Part shown: piece by piece, positions 16,856-25,840 of the stretch | How positions within the stretch are numbered: position 1 is the first letter of the stretch | How the letters are laid out: the number at the start of each line of letters is the position of its first letter | NCBI RefSeq assembly: GCF_039871655.1 | Contig: NZ_JBDPLZ010000009.1 | Coordinates: 124,001 to 188,000, forward strand | DNA from: Actinocorallia sp039871655 | GTDB lineage: Bacteria; Actinomycetota; Actinomycetes; Streptosporangiales; Streptosporangiaceae | Direction: 5' to 3' | Length of the DNA: 64,000 bases | Notes under the pieces: model-generated | Databases searched by the model: none | What the model was told of the DNA's origin: nothing | Seen by the model: the letters and a program-made list of their open reading frames with translations, nothing else | Translations under genes and position numbers: made by a program

Positions 16856-18372
16856 GGCACGCGCATTCGGTGGAGAAGGTCCGCGCCGCCGAGGCGGAGC
16901 TGATGGCCCGGCTGCCGGAGGGCGCGCTGATGCAGCGGGCCGCGGCGGGGCTGGCCTCGGTCTGCGCCCGGCTGCTGGACCGGGTCTACGGGACGAGGGT
17001 GCTGCTGCTGGTCGGCAGCGGCGACAACGGGGGCGACGCGCTCTACGCGGGCGCCCGGCTGGCTCGCAGGGGAGCGCGGGTCACCGCGGCACTGGCCTCG
17101 CCCCGGGCCCACGAGGAGGGGCTGGCCGCCCTGCGCGAGGCGGGCGGCCGGGTGCTGTCCTCCGCTCGTCTGCAAGAGCCGACTTCCACGGACGGCGGGG
17201 CGGCCGCGGCGTTCGCCGGCACCGACCTGGTGATCGACGGGCTGACCGGGATCGGCGGGCGGGGCGCGCTGCGCGGGCTCTACGCCGCGCTCGTCCGCGC
17301 TCTGCCCGAGGACGCGGCGGTGGTGGCCTGCGACGTGCCGAGCGGCGTGGACGCCGACACCGGAGAGGTCGAGGGCGAGGCGGTCCGCGCGGACGTGACG
17401 GTGACCTTCGGCACGCTCAAACCCGGCCTGCTCATCGATCCGGGAGCCGCGCACGCCGGGGTCGTCGAACTGGTCGACATCGGCCTCGATCTGCCCGAAC
17501 CCGACGTGGTCGCCTTCGCCACCGCCGATGTGCGGCTGCCGCGCCCCCTGCCGGAGAGCGACAAGTACCGCAGGGGAGTGGTCGGCATCCTGGCCGGCGG
17601 CAGCCAGTTCACCGGGGCCGCCGTGCTGGCGGTCGGAGGCGCCCTGCACGGCGGCGCGGGCATGGTGCGCTTCGCCTCGTCCGCGCCGGTCGTCGAGCTG
17701 GTGCGCCGGCGCTGGCCGGAGGCGGTCACCACGTCCTTGCCGTCGGCCCTGCCGTCAGAAGAGCCGAGCCTGGAGCCGGTGGGCCGCGTGCAGGCCTGGG
17801 TGGTCGGCCCCGGCCTGGGCGTGGACTCCCGCGCCCGCGGCCTGGTCCACGCCGCCCTGCGGTCCGACGTGCCCGTGCTGGTCGACGCCGACGGACTGAA
17901 CGTGCTGGCCGAGATGCCGTCCGCCCTCCGCCGGGGGCTTCTGGACCGGGCCGCCCCCACCGTCCTGACCCCGCACGCCGGCGAACTGGCCCGTCTCCTC
18001 GGCGCCGACCGCTCCGACGTCGAGGCCCGCCGCCTGGCCCACCTCCGTCGGGCCGTGGACGAGCTGGGCGTCACCGTCCTCCTCAAGGGCTCCACCACCC
18101 TGGTCGCCTCCCCCGGCGTCCACCCGGTCCTGGCGAACCTCACCGGCACCCCCTGGCTGGCCACCGCCGGCACGGGCGACGTCCTCTCCGGCCTGATCGG
18201 AGCCCTCCTCGCCACCGGCCTGCCCGCGGCCGAGGCCGCCGCCCACGGCGCCCACCTCCACGGCCTCGCCGCCCGCCTGGCCGCCGCCCCCGACCCCGCC
18301 CTGTCCGCGGCCCCCATCACCGCCTTCGACGTCCTCACCGCCCTCCCCGCCGCCCTCCGCCACCTCCCCTGA
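16852..18372 (+). CDS. nnr: Bifunctional NAD(P)H-hydrate epimerase / ADP-dependent NAD(P)HX dehydratase
   Basis: 506 residues with two domains. The N-terminal YjeF/epimerase domain (about 1-210) has GSGDNGGDALYAGARLA and the CDVPSGVDADTGEV loop. The C-terminal ribokinase-like dehydratase (about 225-500) has VLTPHAGELARLLG and the phosphate loop GTGDVLSGLIGALLA. Together they repair hydrated NADH/NADPH. It overlaps acpS by 4 nt. The final third has very GC-rich codon use. Confidence 0.95.
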   Translation: MRHAHSVEKVRAAEAELMARLPEGALMQRAAAGLASVCARLLDRVYGTRVLLLVGSGDNGGDALYAGARLARRGARVTAALASPRAHEEGLAALREAGGRVLSSARLQEPTSTDGGAAAAFAGTDLVIDGLTGIGGRGALRGLYAALVRALPEDAAVVACDVPSGVDADTGEVEGEAVRADVTVTFGTLKPGLLIDPGAAHAGVVELVDIGLDLPEPDVVAFATADVRLPRPLPESDKYRRGVVGILAGGSQFTGAAVLAVGGALHGGAGMVRFASSAPVVELVRRRWPEAVTTSLPSALPSEEPSLEPVGRVQAWVVGPGLGVDSRARGLVHAALRSDVPVLVDADGLNVLAEMPSALRRGLLDRAAPTVLTPHAGELARLLGADRSDVEARRLAHLRRAVDELGVTVLLKGSTTLVASPGVHPVLANLTGTPWLATAGTGDVLSGLIGALLATGLPAAEAAAHGAHLHGLAARLAAAPDPALSAAPITAFDVLTALPAALRHLP

Positions 18373-18664
18373 CCCTCTCCGCCCGGCCGGCATGCGAGCG
18401 CCCGGATCCGCGGCTTCCGGGCCTGCGCCGCCGTTTTCCGAGCCGCGGGTCCGCCGCCGGGTGAACGCGGCGCTGGATCCGCGGACCTCCGGTCCCCGGA
18501 CCGCTGGATCATGGACGGGTCGGCGTCGCCTGATCAGGATTCGGGGACGGGTTCTTTTCCGGTGCGTCACGAAGGCTTTGCACCGGTGTGATTTCGAAGG
18601 GAAAAGCGGTGTGAGCTGGGAGGGAGGCCGGGGGAGGGGCGGAGGTGAGGCAGACTGGGGGACC

Positions 18665-19780
18665 ATGAGGTATCCGACGCGTGCGCTGGTGGAGCTGTCG
18701 GCGATCCGTGAGAACGTGCGGCTGATCCGAGAGGCGGCGGGCGGAGCCGAGGTGATGGCCATGGTGAAGGCCGACGGCTACGGGCACGGGGCGGTGGCCG
18801 CGGCGGGGGCGGCGCTCGCGGGCGGGGCCGGGCGGCTCGGGGTGGCCTACGTCGAGGAGGCGCTGGCGCTGCGGGAGGCGGGGATCGACGTTCCCGTCAT
18901 GGCGATGGTGTGCACCCGGGGTGACGAGTACGAGCGGGCGGTCGCGCGGGGAGTGGAGTTGGGGGTCGGCGGGCCCCGGCTGCTGGAGGAGGTGGCCGCG
19001 GCGGCGGGCCGCGCCGGACGGGCGGCACGGGTCCATCTGGCGGTCGACACCGGCATGACCAGGGGCGGGGCCACCACGGCGGACTGGCCCGGGCTGGTGG
19101 ACCTGGCGCTCAAGGCGCAGGCCTCCGGCGAGGTGGAGATCGTCGGGATCTGGTCGCACATGGCGTGCGCGGACGAACCGGAGCACCCGTCGGTCGGGCG
19201 GCAGATCAAGGTCTTCCGCGAGGCGGTGGAGCTGGCCGAACGGGCCGGGGTGCGGCCCGAGGTGCGGCACCTGGCGAACTCGGCGGCGGCGCTGTACCTC
19301 CCGGACACCCGCTGGGACCTGGTGCGGCCCGGGATCGCGATCTACGGGCTGTCCCCCGCGCCGGGCCTGCCCGATCCGGGGCTGCGCCCCGCCATGACGG
19401 TGACGTCGGAGATCGCTTTCACCAAGCGGGCGGCGGCGGGCAGCGGGGTGTCCTACGGGCACCTCTACACCACGTCGAAGGACACGAACGTGGCGCTGGT
19501 CCCGGCCGGTTACGCCGACGGAGTGCCGCGCAACGGCTCCAACGTTCTGGAACTCCTCGTGGGCGGGGCCCGGCGCCGGATAGCGGGCCGGGTGTGCATG
19601 GACCAGTTCGTCGTCGACCTCGGCGACGACGAGGTCCGTGAGGGAGACGAGGTGGTCCTCTTCGGCCCCGGCGACAGGGGCGAGCCCACCGCCCAGGACT
19701 GGGCCGAGGCGACCGGGACCATCTCCTACGAGATCGTGACGAGGATCGGCGGCAGGGTGCCGCGTATTCATCTGGACTGA
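18665..19780 (+). CDS. alr: Alanine racemase
   Basis: 371 residues. This PLP enzyme makes D-alanine for peptidoglycan. The PLP lysine lies in MVKADGYGHGAVA (near 34-38), the catalytic Tyr in GVSYGHLY, and RVCMDQFVVDLGDD is the conserved C-terminal signature. The ATG at 18665 gives MRYPTRALVELSAIREN, the normal N-terminus. The frame is open another 270 nt upstream, but that sequence looks non-coding. About 290 nt separate it from nnr, with no gene I can support in the gap. Confidence 0.96.
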   Translation: MRYPTRALVELSAIRENVRLIREAAGGAEVMAMVKADGYGHGAVAAAGAALAGGAGRLGVAYVEEALALREAGIDVPVMAMVCTRGDEYERAVARGVELGVGGPRLLEEVAAAAGRAGRAARVHLAVDTGMTRGGATTADWPGLVDLALKAQASGEVEIVGIWSHMACADEPEHPSVGRQIKVFREAVELAERAGVRPEVRHLANSAAALYLPDTRWDLVRPGIAIYGLSPAPGLPDPGLRPAMTVTSEIAFTKRAAAGSGVSYGHLYTTSKDTNVALVPAGYADGVPRNGSNVLELLVGGARRRIAGRVCMDQFVVDLGDDEVREGDEVVLFGPGDRGEPTAQDWAEATGTISYEIVTRIGGRVPRIHLD

Positions 19781-19797
19781 ACCCCCCGGAGGCTCGG

Positions 19798-20877
19798 TTG
19801 GACGTCGGGAACAGACGCAGGCTAGGTATCGCGGGCGCGGTCGCGGCGCTGGGCGCGGCGGGCGTCGGAGCGGCGGTCGCGGCGCGCCGGGTGGCGGTCG
19901 GCCGGGTCCGGCTACAGCCGGACCCGTACGCGGGAGAGCCCTTCGGGGTCCGGTGCGGCGAGCCGATGACGGTCCTGGCCGACGACGGCCTGCCGCTGTA
20001 CGTGGAGGTCGACGAGCCGGCGGAGCGGGTCCCCGGGCGGCCGACGCTCGTCTTCTGCCACGGCTACTGCCTGACCCAGGACACCTGGCACTTCCAGCGA
20101 CGCGATCTGAAGGGGTTCCGCAAGGTCTTCTGGGACCAGCGCAGCCACGGGGCCTCGGGGCGCAGCAAGCCGGGCAACGCCACCATCGACCAGACCGGCG
20201 CGGACCTGGCCGCGGTGCTGCGCGCCACGGTCCGTCCGGACGAGCCGGTGGTCCTGGTCGGCCATTCCATGGGCGGGATGTCGATCATGGCGTTGGCCGA
20301 CCGGGAACCCGGTCTGTTCGGCTCCGGTGTCGTCGGCGTCGGCCTGGTCAACACCTCCACCGGCGACGTCCACGAGATGACGCTCGGTTTCCCGCTGCTG
20401 CTGGCCAAGATGGTGCGCCCGTTCGCGCCGCGCGTGGTCAGCGGGCTGGGCCGCCGCAAGCAGATCGTGGACCCCGCCCGGGAGGTCGGCGCCGACGTGG
20501 CGTTCTTCGTGATCCGCCGGATGGGCTTCGCGGACAGGAGGATCAGCCCTACCATCGTGGACTTCGTGGAGCAGATGATCCGCGCCACGCCCATCGACGT
20601 GATCGCCGAGTTCTACCCGTCGCTCATGCGCCATGACAAGCGCGCGTCGCTGGAGATCCTGACGAAGGTCCCGGTCCTGGTCATGTCGGGGGGAGCCGAC
20701 GTGCTCACGCCGAAGGTCCACGGCGAGCTGATCGCGGATCTGCTGGACGACGTGGAGTTCGTCGGGATCGAGGAGGCCGGGCACCTGCTCCCGCTGGAGC
20801 ATCCGGACCGGGTGACCGCGGCGCTGCGGCGGCTGGTGGAGCGGGCCGCGGGCGGGCGGGGAAGGAAGGAGGGCTAG
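19798..20877 (+). CDS. Alpha/beta hydrolase with N-terminal membrane anchor
   Basis: 359 residues from a TTG at 19798, supported by GGAGG six nt upstream. Residues 8-30 are an Ala/Gly-rich hydrophobic segment (LGIAGAVAALGAAGVGAAVAA), a likely signal anchor. The hydrolase core has FCHGYCLTQDTWHFQRR (oxyanion region), the nucleophile elbow VGHSMGGMS, an Asp in SGGADVLTP and the catalytic His in EEAGHLLPLEHP. The alr-hydrolase-tsaE order is a conserved actinomycete arrangement. It ends on the first base of the tsaE start. Substrate unknown. Confidence 0.9.
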   Translation: MDVGNRRRLGIAGAVAALGAAGVGAAVAARRVAVGRVRLQPDPYAGEPFGVRCGEPMTVLADDGLPLYVEVDEPAERVPGRPTLVFCHGYCLTQDTWHFQRRDLKGFRKVFWDQRSHGASGRSKPGNATIDQTGADLAAVLRATVRPDEPVVLVGHSMGGMSIMALADREPGLFGSGVVGVGLVNTSTGDVHEMTLGFPLLLAKMVRPFAPRVVSGLGRRKQIVDPAREVGADVAFFVIRRMGFADRRISPTIVDFVEQMIRATPIDVIAEFYPSLMRHDKRASLEILTKVPVLVMSGGADVLTPKVHGELIADLLDDVEFVGIEEAGHLLPLEHPDRVTAALRRLVERAAGGRGRKEG

Positions 20878-21323
20878 TGCGCATCGAGACGGCCGAGGAG
20901 ATGCATCGTTTCGGCAGGGAACTGGCCGGGCGGCTGCGGGCCGGGGACCTGGTCGTCCTGTCGGGCGGCCTGGGGGCGGGCAAGACCACCCTGACGCAGG
21001 GCATCGGCGCGGGGCTGGGCGTGCGGGGCCCGATCACCTCGCCGACCTTCGTGATCGCGAGGGTGCATCCGTCGTTGTCCGGGGGACCGCCGCTGGTGCA
21101 CGTGGACGCCTACCGCCTGGGCGGTCTGGCCGAGGTGGACGATCTCGACCTGGACGCCTCGCTGGAGGACGCGGTCACCATCGTCGAGTGGGGCGAGGGT
21201 CTGGTCGAGGAGCTCGCGGAGGACCGGCTGGAGGTCCGGCTGGAGCGGGTGGGTTCGGGTGAGGAGCGTGAGGTGACGGTCACCGGAGTGGGGGGGAGAT
21301 GGTCCGGGAGCGTTCCAGGATGA
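20877..21323 (+). CDS. tsaE: tRNA t6A biosynthesis ATPase TsaE
   Basis: 148 residues with P-loop GGLGAGKTTLTQGI, then TSPTFVIARVH, HVDAYRLGG and VTIVEWGEGL, all standard for TsaE. It drives the TsaBDE complex that adds threonylcarbamoyl to A37 of ANN-decoding tRNAs. The GTG start overlaps the hydrolase stop by 1 nt. Unlike the usual contiguous tsaE-tsaB order, a separate gene lies between it and tsaB. Confidence 0.95.
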   Translation: MRIETAEEMHRFGRELAGRLRAGDLVVLSGGLGAGKTTLTQGIGAGLGVRGPITSPTFVIARVHPSLSGGPPLVHVDAYRLGGLAEVDDLDLDASLEDAVTIVEWGEGLVEELAEDRLEVRLERVGSGEEREVTVTGVGGRWSGSVPG

Positions 21324-21387
21324 AAAAAGGCGGTTCTTCTGGTGCGGAAGCTACCGCTAGGTACTCCCTAAGTTGCATTTAGATGTC

Positions 21388-21437
21388 GTAACCTCTTCAC
21401 CGCAGTAACGAGTTACTTCCCCTGATATCTCGGTAAC
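21388..21437 (+). promoter_or_regulatory. Cluster of GTAAC motifs upstream of the membrane protein gene
   Basis: GTAAC occurs at 21388-21392, 21405-21409 and 21433-21437, with the reverse form GTTAC at 21412-21416. The second and reverse copies form the palindrome GTAACGAGTTAC. The surrounding 130 nt is much more AT-rich than the rest of the window, as expected for a promoter region. This looks like a multi-site operator. The regulator is not identifiable from spacing. Confidence 0.5.
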
Positions 21438-21454
21438 GGGAATGGGAGTCCTCC

Positions 21455-22162
21455 ATGGGCGGTCAAAGACGCAGATCCAGCGGTTCCGAAAGGAGCATGG
21501 CGATCCTCCTGGCCGGGGCGCTGACCGCGGTGCTCGCGGTCTGCGCGGTCGCGGGGCTCTTCATCCTGCGCAACGCGGGTGGTTCGCCAGAGGAGCGGAT
21601 CGAGCCGGCGCGCAGTCAGCAGAGCGCCGCGGCCAGGCCCAAGACGACCTTCACCCCGTTCGAGGTCGTGCCCGCCGCCTGCGACCTGGTGAAGCCGGAG
21701 ACCGCCGCCCGGCTGGTCCCCGACACCACCGCGCGCCCGCACGAGGGCACCGAGGCCGACGACTACTCCAAGTGCAGCTGGGGTGAGCTGGGCGCCTCCC
21801 ACCCCCGGGAACTGGCCATCGAGGTGCGCGGCATCACCGGCTCCACGCCGATCAAGCAGGCGGTGTCCACGTTCCAGGAGGAGGCCACGGCCGACGAGGG
21901 GGGCGAGGGCCTGCTCTCCGGCCAGAGGCTGAAGCGCTTCCAGAACGTCGAGGGCATCGGCGAGCAGGCCTACGAGCTGTTCATCGCGGAGAAGTTCCAG
22001 GGCCAGGGGATCGTCAACGTCCAGGTGGGCAACGTGCTGCTCACGGTGAGCTACGGGGGCAGCGCCAAGGAGGACACCCCGCTCAGCGAGGACATGTGCC
22101 TGGACGGCGCCCGCGAGGTGGCCAAGGCGGCGGCGGAGGCGGTACGCAACCAGGCCGCCTGA
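21455..22162 (+). CDS. Single-pass membrane protein with DUF3558-like extracytoplasmic domain
   Basis: 235 residues. A basic N-terminus (MGGQRRRSSGSERS) leads into a hydrophobic segment (about 15-40, ILLAGALTAVLAVCAVAGLFIL), then a disordered linker and an outer domain starting PAACDLVKPETAARLVP with a conserved-looking CSWGEL and a late C in EDMCLDGA. The spacing of Cys residues resembles DUF3558-type actinobacterial envelope proteins, though it has a membrane anchor instead of a lipobox. It splits the tsa genes and has its own promoter-like region, so it need not act in tRNA modification. Confidence 0.75.
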   Translation: MGGQRRRSSGSERSMAILLAGALTAVLAVCAVAGLFILRNAGGSPEERIEPARSQQSAAARPKTTFTPFEVVPAACDLVKPETAARLVPDTTARPHEGTEADDYSKCSWGELGASHPRELAIEVRGITGSTPIKQAVSTFQEEATADEGGEGLLSGQRLKRFQNVEGIGEQAYELFIAEKFQGQGIVNVQVGNVLLTVSYGGSAKEDTPLSEDMCLDGAREVAKAAAEAVRNQAA

Positions 22163-22180
22163 CGGCTACGCTTGGCGGTT

Positions 22181-22846
22181 GTGCTGGTTCTGGCTTTCGA
22201 CACCGCGACCTCGGCGGTCACCGTCTCCCTCTACGAGTGGCTGCCCGGTGACACCGTCTATGCCCGCAGCAGCGTGCACGGGGTGGGCAGGCAGCGCCAC
22301 GCCGAGGTCCTGACCCCCTCGATCTCCCAGGTCCTGGCGGAGGCCGGGGTCTCTCCCGGCGAGCTGAGGGCGATCGCGGTGGGCGTCGGCCCCGGCCCCT
22401 ACACCGGGCTGCGGGTGGGCCTGGCCACCGCGCACGCGCTGGGCGACGCGCTGAAGATCCCGGTGCACGGGGTCTGCACCCTGGACGCCATCGCCTGGGC
22501 CACCGGGCGGAGCGATCCGTTCGTCGTCGCCACCGACGCCCGGCGCAAAGAGGTCTACTGGGCCAGGTACGACTCCTACACCAGCCGCCTCACCGAGCCG
22601 GCCGTCGGCCCGCCCTCCGACGCCGCCGAGCCCGGCCTGCCCGTCCACGGCGAGGGCGCCGCGCTGTACCCGGCGGTCCTGGGCGAGCCCGGCGAGCCGC
22701 TGATGCCGTCCGCCGCGGCGATCGCCGAGATCGCGATCATCCGTCTCTCGGGCCGTCCCGGGCTGCCCCTGCTGCCGCCCGAACCGCTCTACCTGCGCCG
22801 CCCCGACGCCCAGGAGATCGGTCCGAGGAAGCGGGCGGCCCAGTGA
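22181..22846 (+). CDS. tsaB: tRNA t6A biosynthesis protein TsaB
   Basis: 221 residues. The ASKHA-fold core shows LVLAFDTATSAVTVSL, the GVGPGPYTGLRVGLATAHALGD signature and DARRKEVYWARY. TsaB scaffolds TsaD. A TTG nine nt upstream would add MAV; I prefer the GTG at 22181 because homologues start with VLVLAFDTA. Neither has a strong ribosome-binding site. It overlaps rimI by 4 nt. Confidence 0.93.
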   Translation: MLVLAFDTATSAVTVSLYEWLPGDTVYARSSVHGVGRQRHAEVLTPSISQVLAEAGVSPGELRAIAVGVGPGPYTGLRVGLATAHALGDALKIPVHGVCTLDAIAWATGRSDPFVVATDARRKEVYWARYDSYTSRLTEPAVGPPSDAAEPGLPVHGEGAALYPAVLGEPGEPLMPSAAAIAEIAIIRLSGRPGLPLLPPEPLYLRRPDAQEIGPRKRAAQ

Positions 22847-23286
22847 TCCGGCAGATGACCGCGGCCGACCTCCCCGCCGCGATGGAGATCGAGCACGAGC
22901 TCTTCGCCGACGAGGCCTGGACCGAGGGCATGCTCCTGGGCGAGCTGGCCGACCAGCCCCGCACCCGGCACTACGTGGTGATGGAGCGGGACGGCGAGAT
23001 CATCGGTTACGGCGGGCTGGCCGCCGCGGCCGACGAGGGGGACATCCAGACGATCGGGATCCGCCTCGCCCACCAGGGCAAAGGCCTGGGCGCGGTGCTG
23101 CTGACCGAGCTGCTGGAGGAGGCGGGGCGCCGCGGCTGCCGCGCGGTGTTCCTGGAGGTCCGCGCCGACAACGAACCGGCGCTGCGGCTCTACGAGAAGT
23201 TCGGGTTCGTCCGGATAGGCGTCCGCAAACGCTACTACCAGCCGTCCGGTGCGGACGCGATCGTCATGAGGAGGGACAAGCAGTGA
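22843..23286 (+). CDS. rimI: Ribosomal-protein-alanine N-acetyltransferase
   Basis: 147 residues, GNAT fold. Acetyl-CoA loop TIGIRLAHQGKGLGAVLLTELLEEA carries the Q-x-x-G-x-G/A motif. EVRADNEPALRLYEKFGFVRIGVRKRYY is the classic RimI C-terminus. The GTG start overlaps tsaB, and the end overlaps tsaD. The family acetylates the N-terminus of S18 and related targets. Confidence 0.93.
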   Translation: MIRQMTAADLPAAMEIEHELFADEAWTEGMLLGELADQPRTRHYVVMERDGEIIGYGGLAAAADEGDIQTIGIRLAHQGKGLGAVLLTELLEEAGRRGCRAVFLEVRADNEPALRLYEKFGFVRIGVRKRYYQPSGADAIVMRRDKQ

Positions 23287-24311
23287 GCGAACCTCTGGTG
23301 CTGGGCATCGAGACCTCCTGCGACGAGACCGGGGTCGGCATCGTCCAGGGCCACACCCTGCTCGCCGACACCGTCGCCTCCAGCGTCGAACTGCACGCCA
23401 GGTTCGGCGGGGTGGTGCCCGAGGTGGCCTCCCGCGCCCATCTGGAGGCGATGACCCCGACGGTCGACCGGGCGCTGAAGACCGCGGGCGTGACCCTGGA
23501 CGACCTGGACGCGATCGCGGTCACCGCGGGCCCCGGCCTGGCCGGCACGCTGATGGTCGGGGTCGCCGCGGCCAAGGCTTACGCGTTCGCCCTCGGCAAG
23601 CCCCTGTACGGCGTGAACCACCTGGCCGCGCACGTGGCCGTCGATCAGCTGGAGCACGGGCCGCTGCCCAAGCCGTGCGTGTCGCTGCTGGTCTCCGGCG
23701 GCCACTCGTCGCTGCTGCTGGTGCCCGACGTCGCCACCGACGTCCGCTCTCTGGGCTCGACCGTGGACGACGCCGCGGGAGAGGCGTTCGACAAGGTGGC
23801 CCGGGTGCTGGACCTGGGTTTCCCCGGCGGCCCGATCATCGACCGGACCGCCAAGACGGGCGACCACGCGGCGATCGCCTTCCCCCGGGGCAAGCTGGAC
23901 GACGGGACCTACGACTTCTCCTTCTCCGGCCTGAAGTCGGCGGTCGCCCGGTGGGTGGAGGGCCGGGAGCGCGCGGGAGAGCCCGTCCCGATCGCGGACG
24001 TGGCCGCCTCGTTCCAGGAGGCGGTCGTGGACGTCCTCACCCGCAAGGCCATCGCGGTCTGCAAGGCCCACGACGTCGACCACCTCCAGATCGGCGGCGG
24101 GGTCGCCGCCAACTCCCGGCTCCGGGAGATGGCCAAGCAGCGCTGTGACAAGGCGGGGATCCGGCTGCGGGTGCCCCGCCCCGGCCTGTGCACCGACAAC
24201 GGCGCGATGGTCGCCGCGCTCGGCGCCGAGCTGGTCGCCTCCGGGGTGGAGGACTCCCGCCTGGACATCCCGGCCGACTCGTCCCTTCCGGTGACGACCG
24301 TCCGCGTCTAA
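23283..24311 (+). CDS. tsaD: tRNA N6-adenosine threonylcarbamoyltransferase TsaD
   Basis: 342 residues, the catalytic subunit of t6A synthesis. The N-terminus LGIETSCDETGVGIV, the metal-binding NHLAAHVA histidines, SGGHSSLLLV, the GEAFDKVAR loop and DFSFSGLKSA are all intact. It is the last gene of tsaB-rimI-tsaD, coupled by ATG/GTG overlaps. Its last 4 nt overlap the end of the convergent phosphatase gene. Confidence 0.97.
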   Translation: MSEPLVLGIETSCDETGVGIVQGHTLLADTVASSVELHARFGGVVPEVASRAHLEAMTPTVDRALKTAGVTLDDLDAIAVTAGPGLAGTLMVGVAAAKAYAFALGKPLYGVNHLAAHVAVDQLEHGPLPKPCVSLLVSGGHSSLLLVPDVATDVRSLGSTVDDAAGEAFDKVARVLDLGFPGGPIIDRTAKTGDHAAIAFPRGKLDDGTYDFSFSGLKSAVARWVEGRERAGEPVPIADVAASFQEAVVDVLTRKAIAVCKAHDVDHLQIGGGVAANSRLREMAKQRCDKAGIRLRVPRPGLCTDNGAMVAALGAELVASGVEDSRLDIPADSSLPVTTVRV

Positions 24312-25840
24312 GGCCCGTCCGGCTGGACGGTCAGCCGGAACCAGACGACCTTGCCGGTGGAGGTGCGGGTCGCGCCCCAGTGGCAGGCCAGCCGGGAGAC
24401 CAGCTGCATGCCGCGGCCGTCCTCGTCGTCGGCGTCGGCGTCGCGCAGCACCGGCAGCGCGTGCTCGTCGTCGCTGACCTCCACCAGCAGGCCCTCGGTG
24501 TGCAGCAGCCGCAGCTCGATGGGGCGGGTGGCGTAGCGGACGGCGTTGGTCACCAGCTCGGTGGCGAGCAGCTCGGCCAGCTCGCTGTGCTCCGACAGCC
24601 CCCAGGAGGCGAGGGTGGCGCGGATCAGCCGCCGCACCTTGCCCGGGGTGGTGCGCCGCGGCTGCAGCATCCAGCGGGCGACGCGGGCGGCGGGGATGCC
24701 CTGCAGGTCGGCCATGAGCAGCGCGACGTCGTCGTCCTGCTGGCCGCCTCGCGGCAGGACGCGCAGCACCTCCTCGCACTGGGCTTCCAGGGGCAGCCGC
24801 CGGGCGCCGAGGACGGAGCACAGCTCCGACAGCCCGTCCATGAGGTCGCGGCCGCGCACCTCGACCAGACCGTCGGTGCACAGCACCAGCCGGTCGCCGT
24901 CCCGCACCGGGAACTCGATCGGCTCGAAGGCGACTCCGCCCACGCCGATCGGCACCCCTTCGGGGACGGGCAGCAGCTCGGCGTGCCCCGCGCGGTGGAC
25001 GAGGACGGGCGGCAGGTGCCCGGCGTTGGCGAACGTGACCCGCCGGGCCACCGGGTCGTAGACCGCGTACAGGCAGGTGGCCAGGTGGTTCTCGCCGAGC
25101 CCCTGGGCGAGCCCGTCGAGCTGGCGGAGCACCTGGTCGGGCGGCAGGTCCAGGGCGGCGAGGGTCTGCACGGACGTGCGGAGCTGGCCCATGATCGCCG
25201 CCGAGCGCATGCCGTGGCCCATGACGTCGCCGACGACCAGCGCGACGCGGCTGCCGGGCAGCGCGATCGCGTCGAACCAGTCGCCGCCGACCCGGGCGTG
25301 GTCGCTGGCGGGCAGGTACCGGTGGGTCAGCTCGATTCCGGCGAACCGGGGCAGCGAGGTGGGGAGCATGCTGCGCTGGAGGGTGTCGGCGGTGGTCGCC
25401 TCGACCCGGTAGCGGTGGGCGTTGTCGGCGGCGAGCGCGGCCTGCCCTGCGAGCTGCTCGGCCATCATCACGTCGATGCCGTCGTGCGGCCGGCGTTCGC
25501 GTTCCAGCAGGGCCGCCCCGAGGGTCCGGCCGCGCACCTTCATCGGGAGGGCCAGCAGCGTGCCGTCCTGGAGGGGGGCGTCGAGCCGCATGACCTCGCG
25601 GGCGAGGTCTTCGGGCTGTCTGGGGCCGGTCACCAGGCGCAGCTCGTCGGAGCCGTCCAGGCGCTGGCCGGTGAACAGGCCTTCCAGCAGGTAGACGGTG
25701 ACGGTGTCGGCGAGCCGCGGCACCATGGCGGAGGCCAGCGCGCGGGCGCTGGCCCCGGGGTCGAGCCTGGTCCCGATCCTGGTGGCGGCCTCGCCCAGGT
25801 AGGCCAGCCGTTCGCGCAGCCCTTCGGCGGTGACGGTCAT
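24308..25840 (-). CDS. GAF - SpoIIE/PP2C phosphatase - HATPase protein
   Basis: 510 residues. A GAF-like sensor (about 15-150) leads into a PP2C/SpoIIE domain (about 155-370) with VGGDWFDA, VGDVMGHGMRSAA and QDDDVALLMA metal-binding residues. A C-terminal HATPase (about 385-505) follows, with N-box LLATELVTNAVRYA and G-box GRGMQLVSRLA. This is the Rsb-like architecture, with phosphatase and anti-sigma-type kinase in one chain, acting on STAS anti-anti-sigma proteins not found here. It overlaps the upstream methyltransferase by 4 nt (ATGA), so the two are co-translated. Confidence 0.92.
   Translation of the reverse strand: MTVTAEGLRERLAYLGEAATRIGTRLDPGASARALASAMVPRLADTVTVYLLEGLFTGQRLDGSDELRLVTGPRQPEDLAREVMRLDAPLQDGTLLALPMKVRGRTLGAALLERERRPHDGIDVMMAEQLAGQAALAADNAHRYRVEATTADTLQRSMLPTSLPRFAGIELTHRYLPASDHARVGGDWFDAIALPGSRVALVVGDVMGHGMRSAAIMGQLRTSVQTLAALDLPPDQVLRQLDGLAQGLGENHLATCLYAVYDPVARRVTFANAGHLPPVLVHRAGHAELLPVPEGVPIGVGGVAFEPIEFPVRDGDRLVLCTDGLVEVRGRDLMDGLSELCSVLGARRLPLEAQCEEVLRVLPRGGQQDDDVALLMADLQGIPAARVARWMLQPRRTTPGKVRRLIRATLASWGLSEHSELAELLATELVTNAVRYATRPIELRLLHTEGLLVEVSDDEHALPVLRDADADDEDGRGMQLVSRLACHWGATRTSTGKVVWFRLTVQPDGP

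Noticed and set aside
18392..18664. 91-codon N-terminal extension of alanine racemase
   Set aside because: The sequence has no Alr character and the ATG at 18665 gives the conserved N-terminus.
21388..21437. GlnR or MtrA box assignment of the GTAAC cluster
   Set aside because: GlnR sites need 11-nt spaced half-sites and MtrA sites closer direct repeats; the observed distances fit neither, so the regulator is left open.
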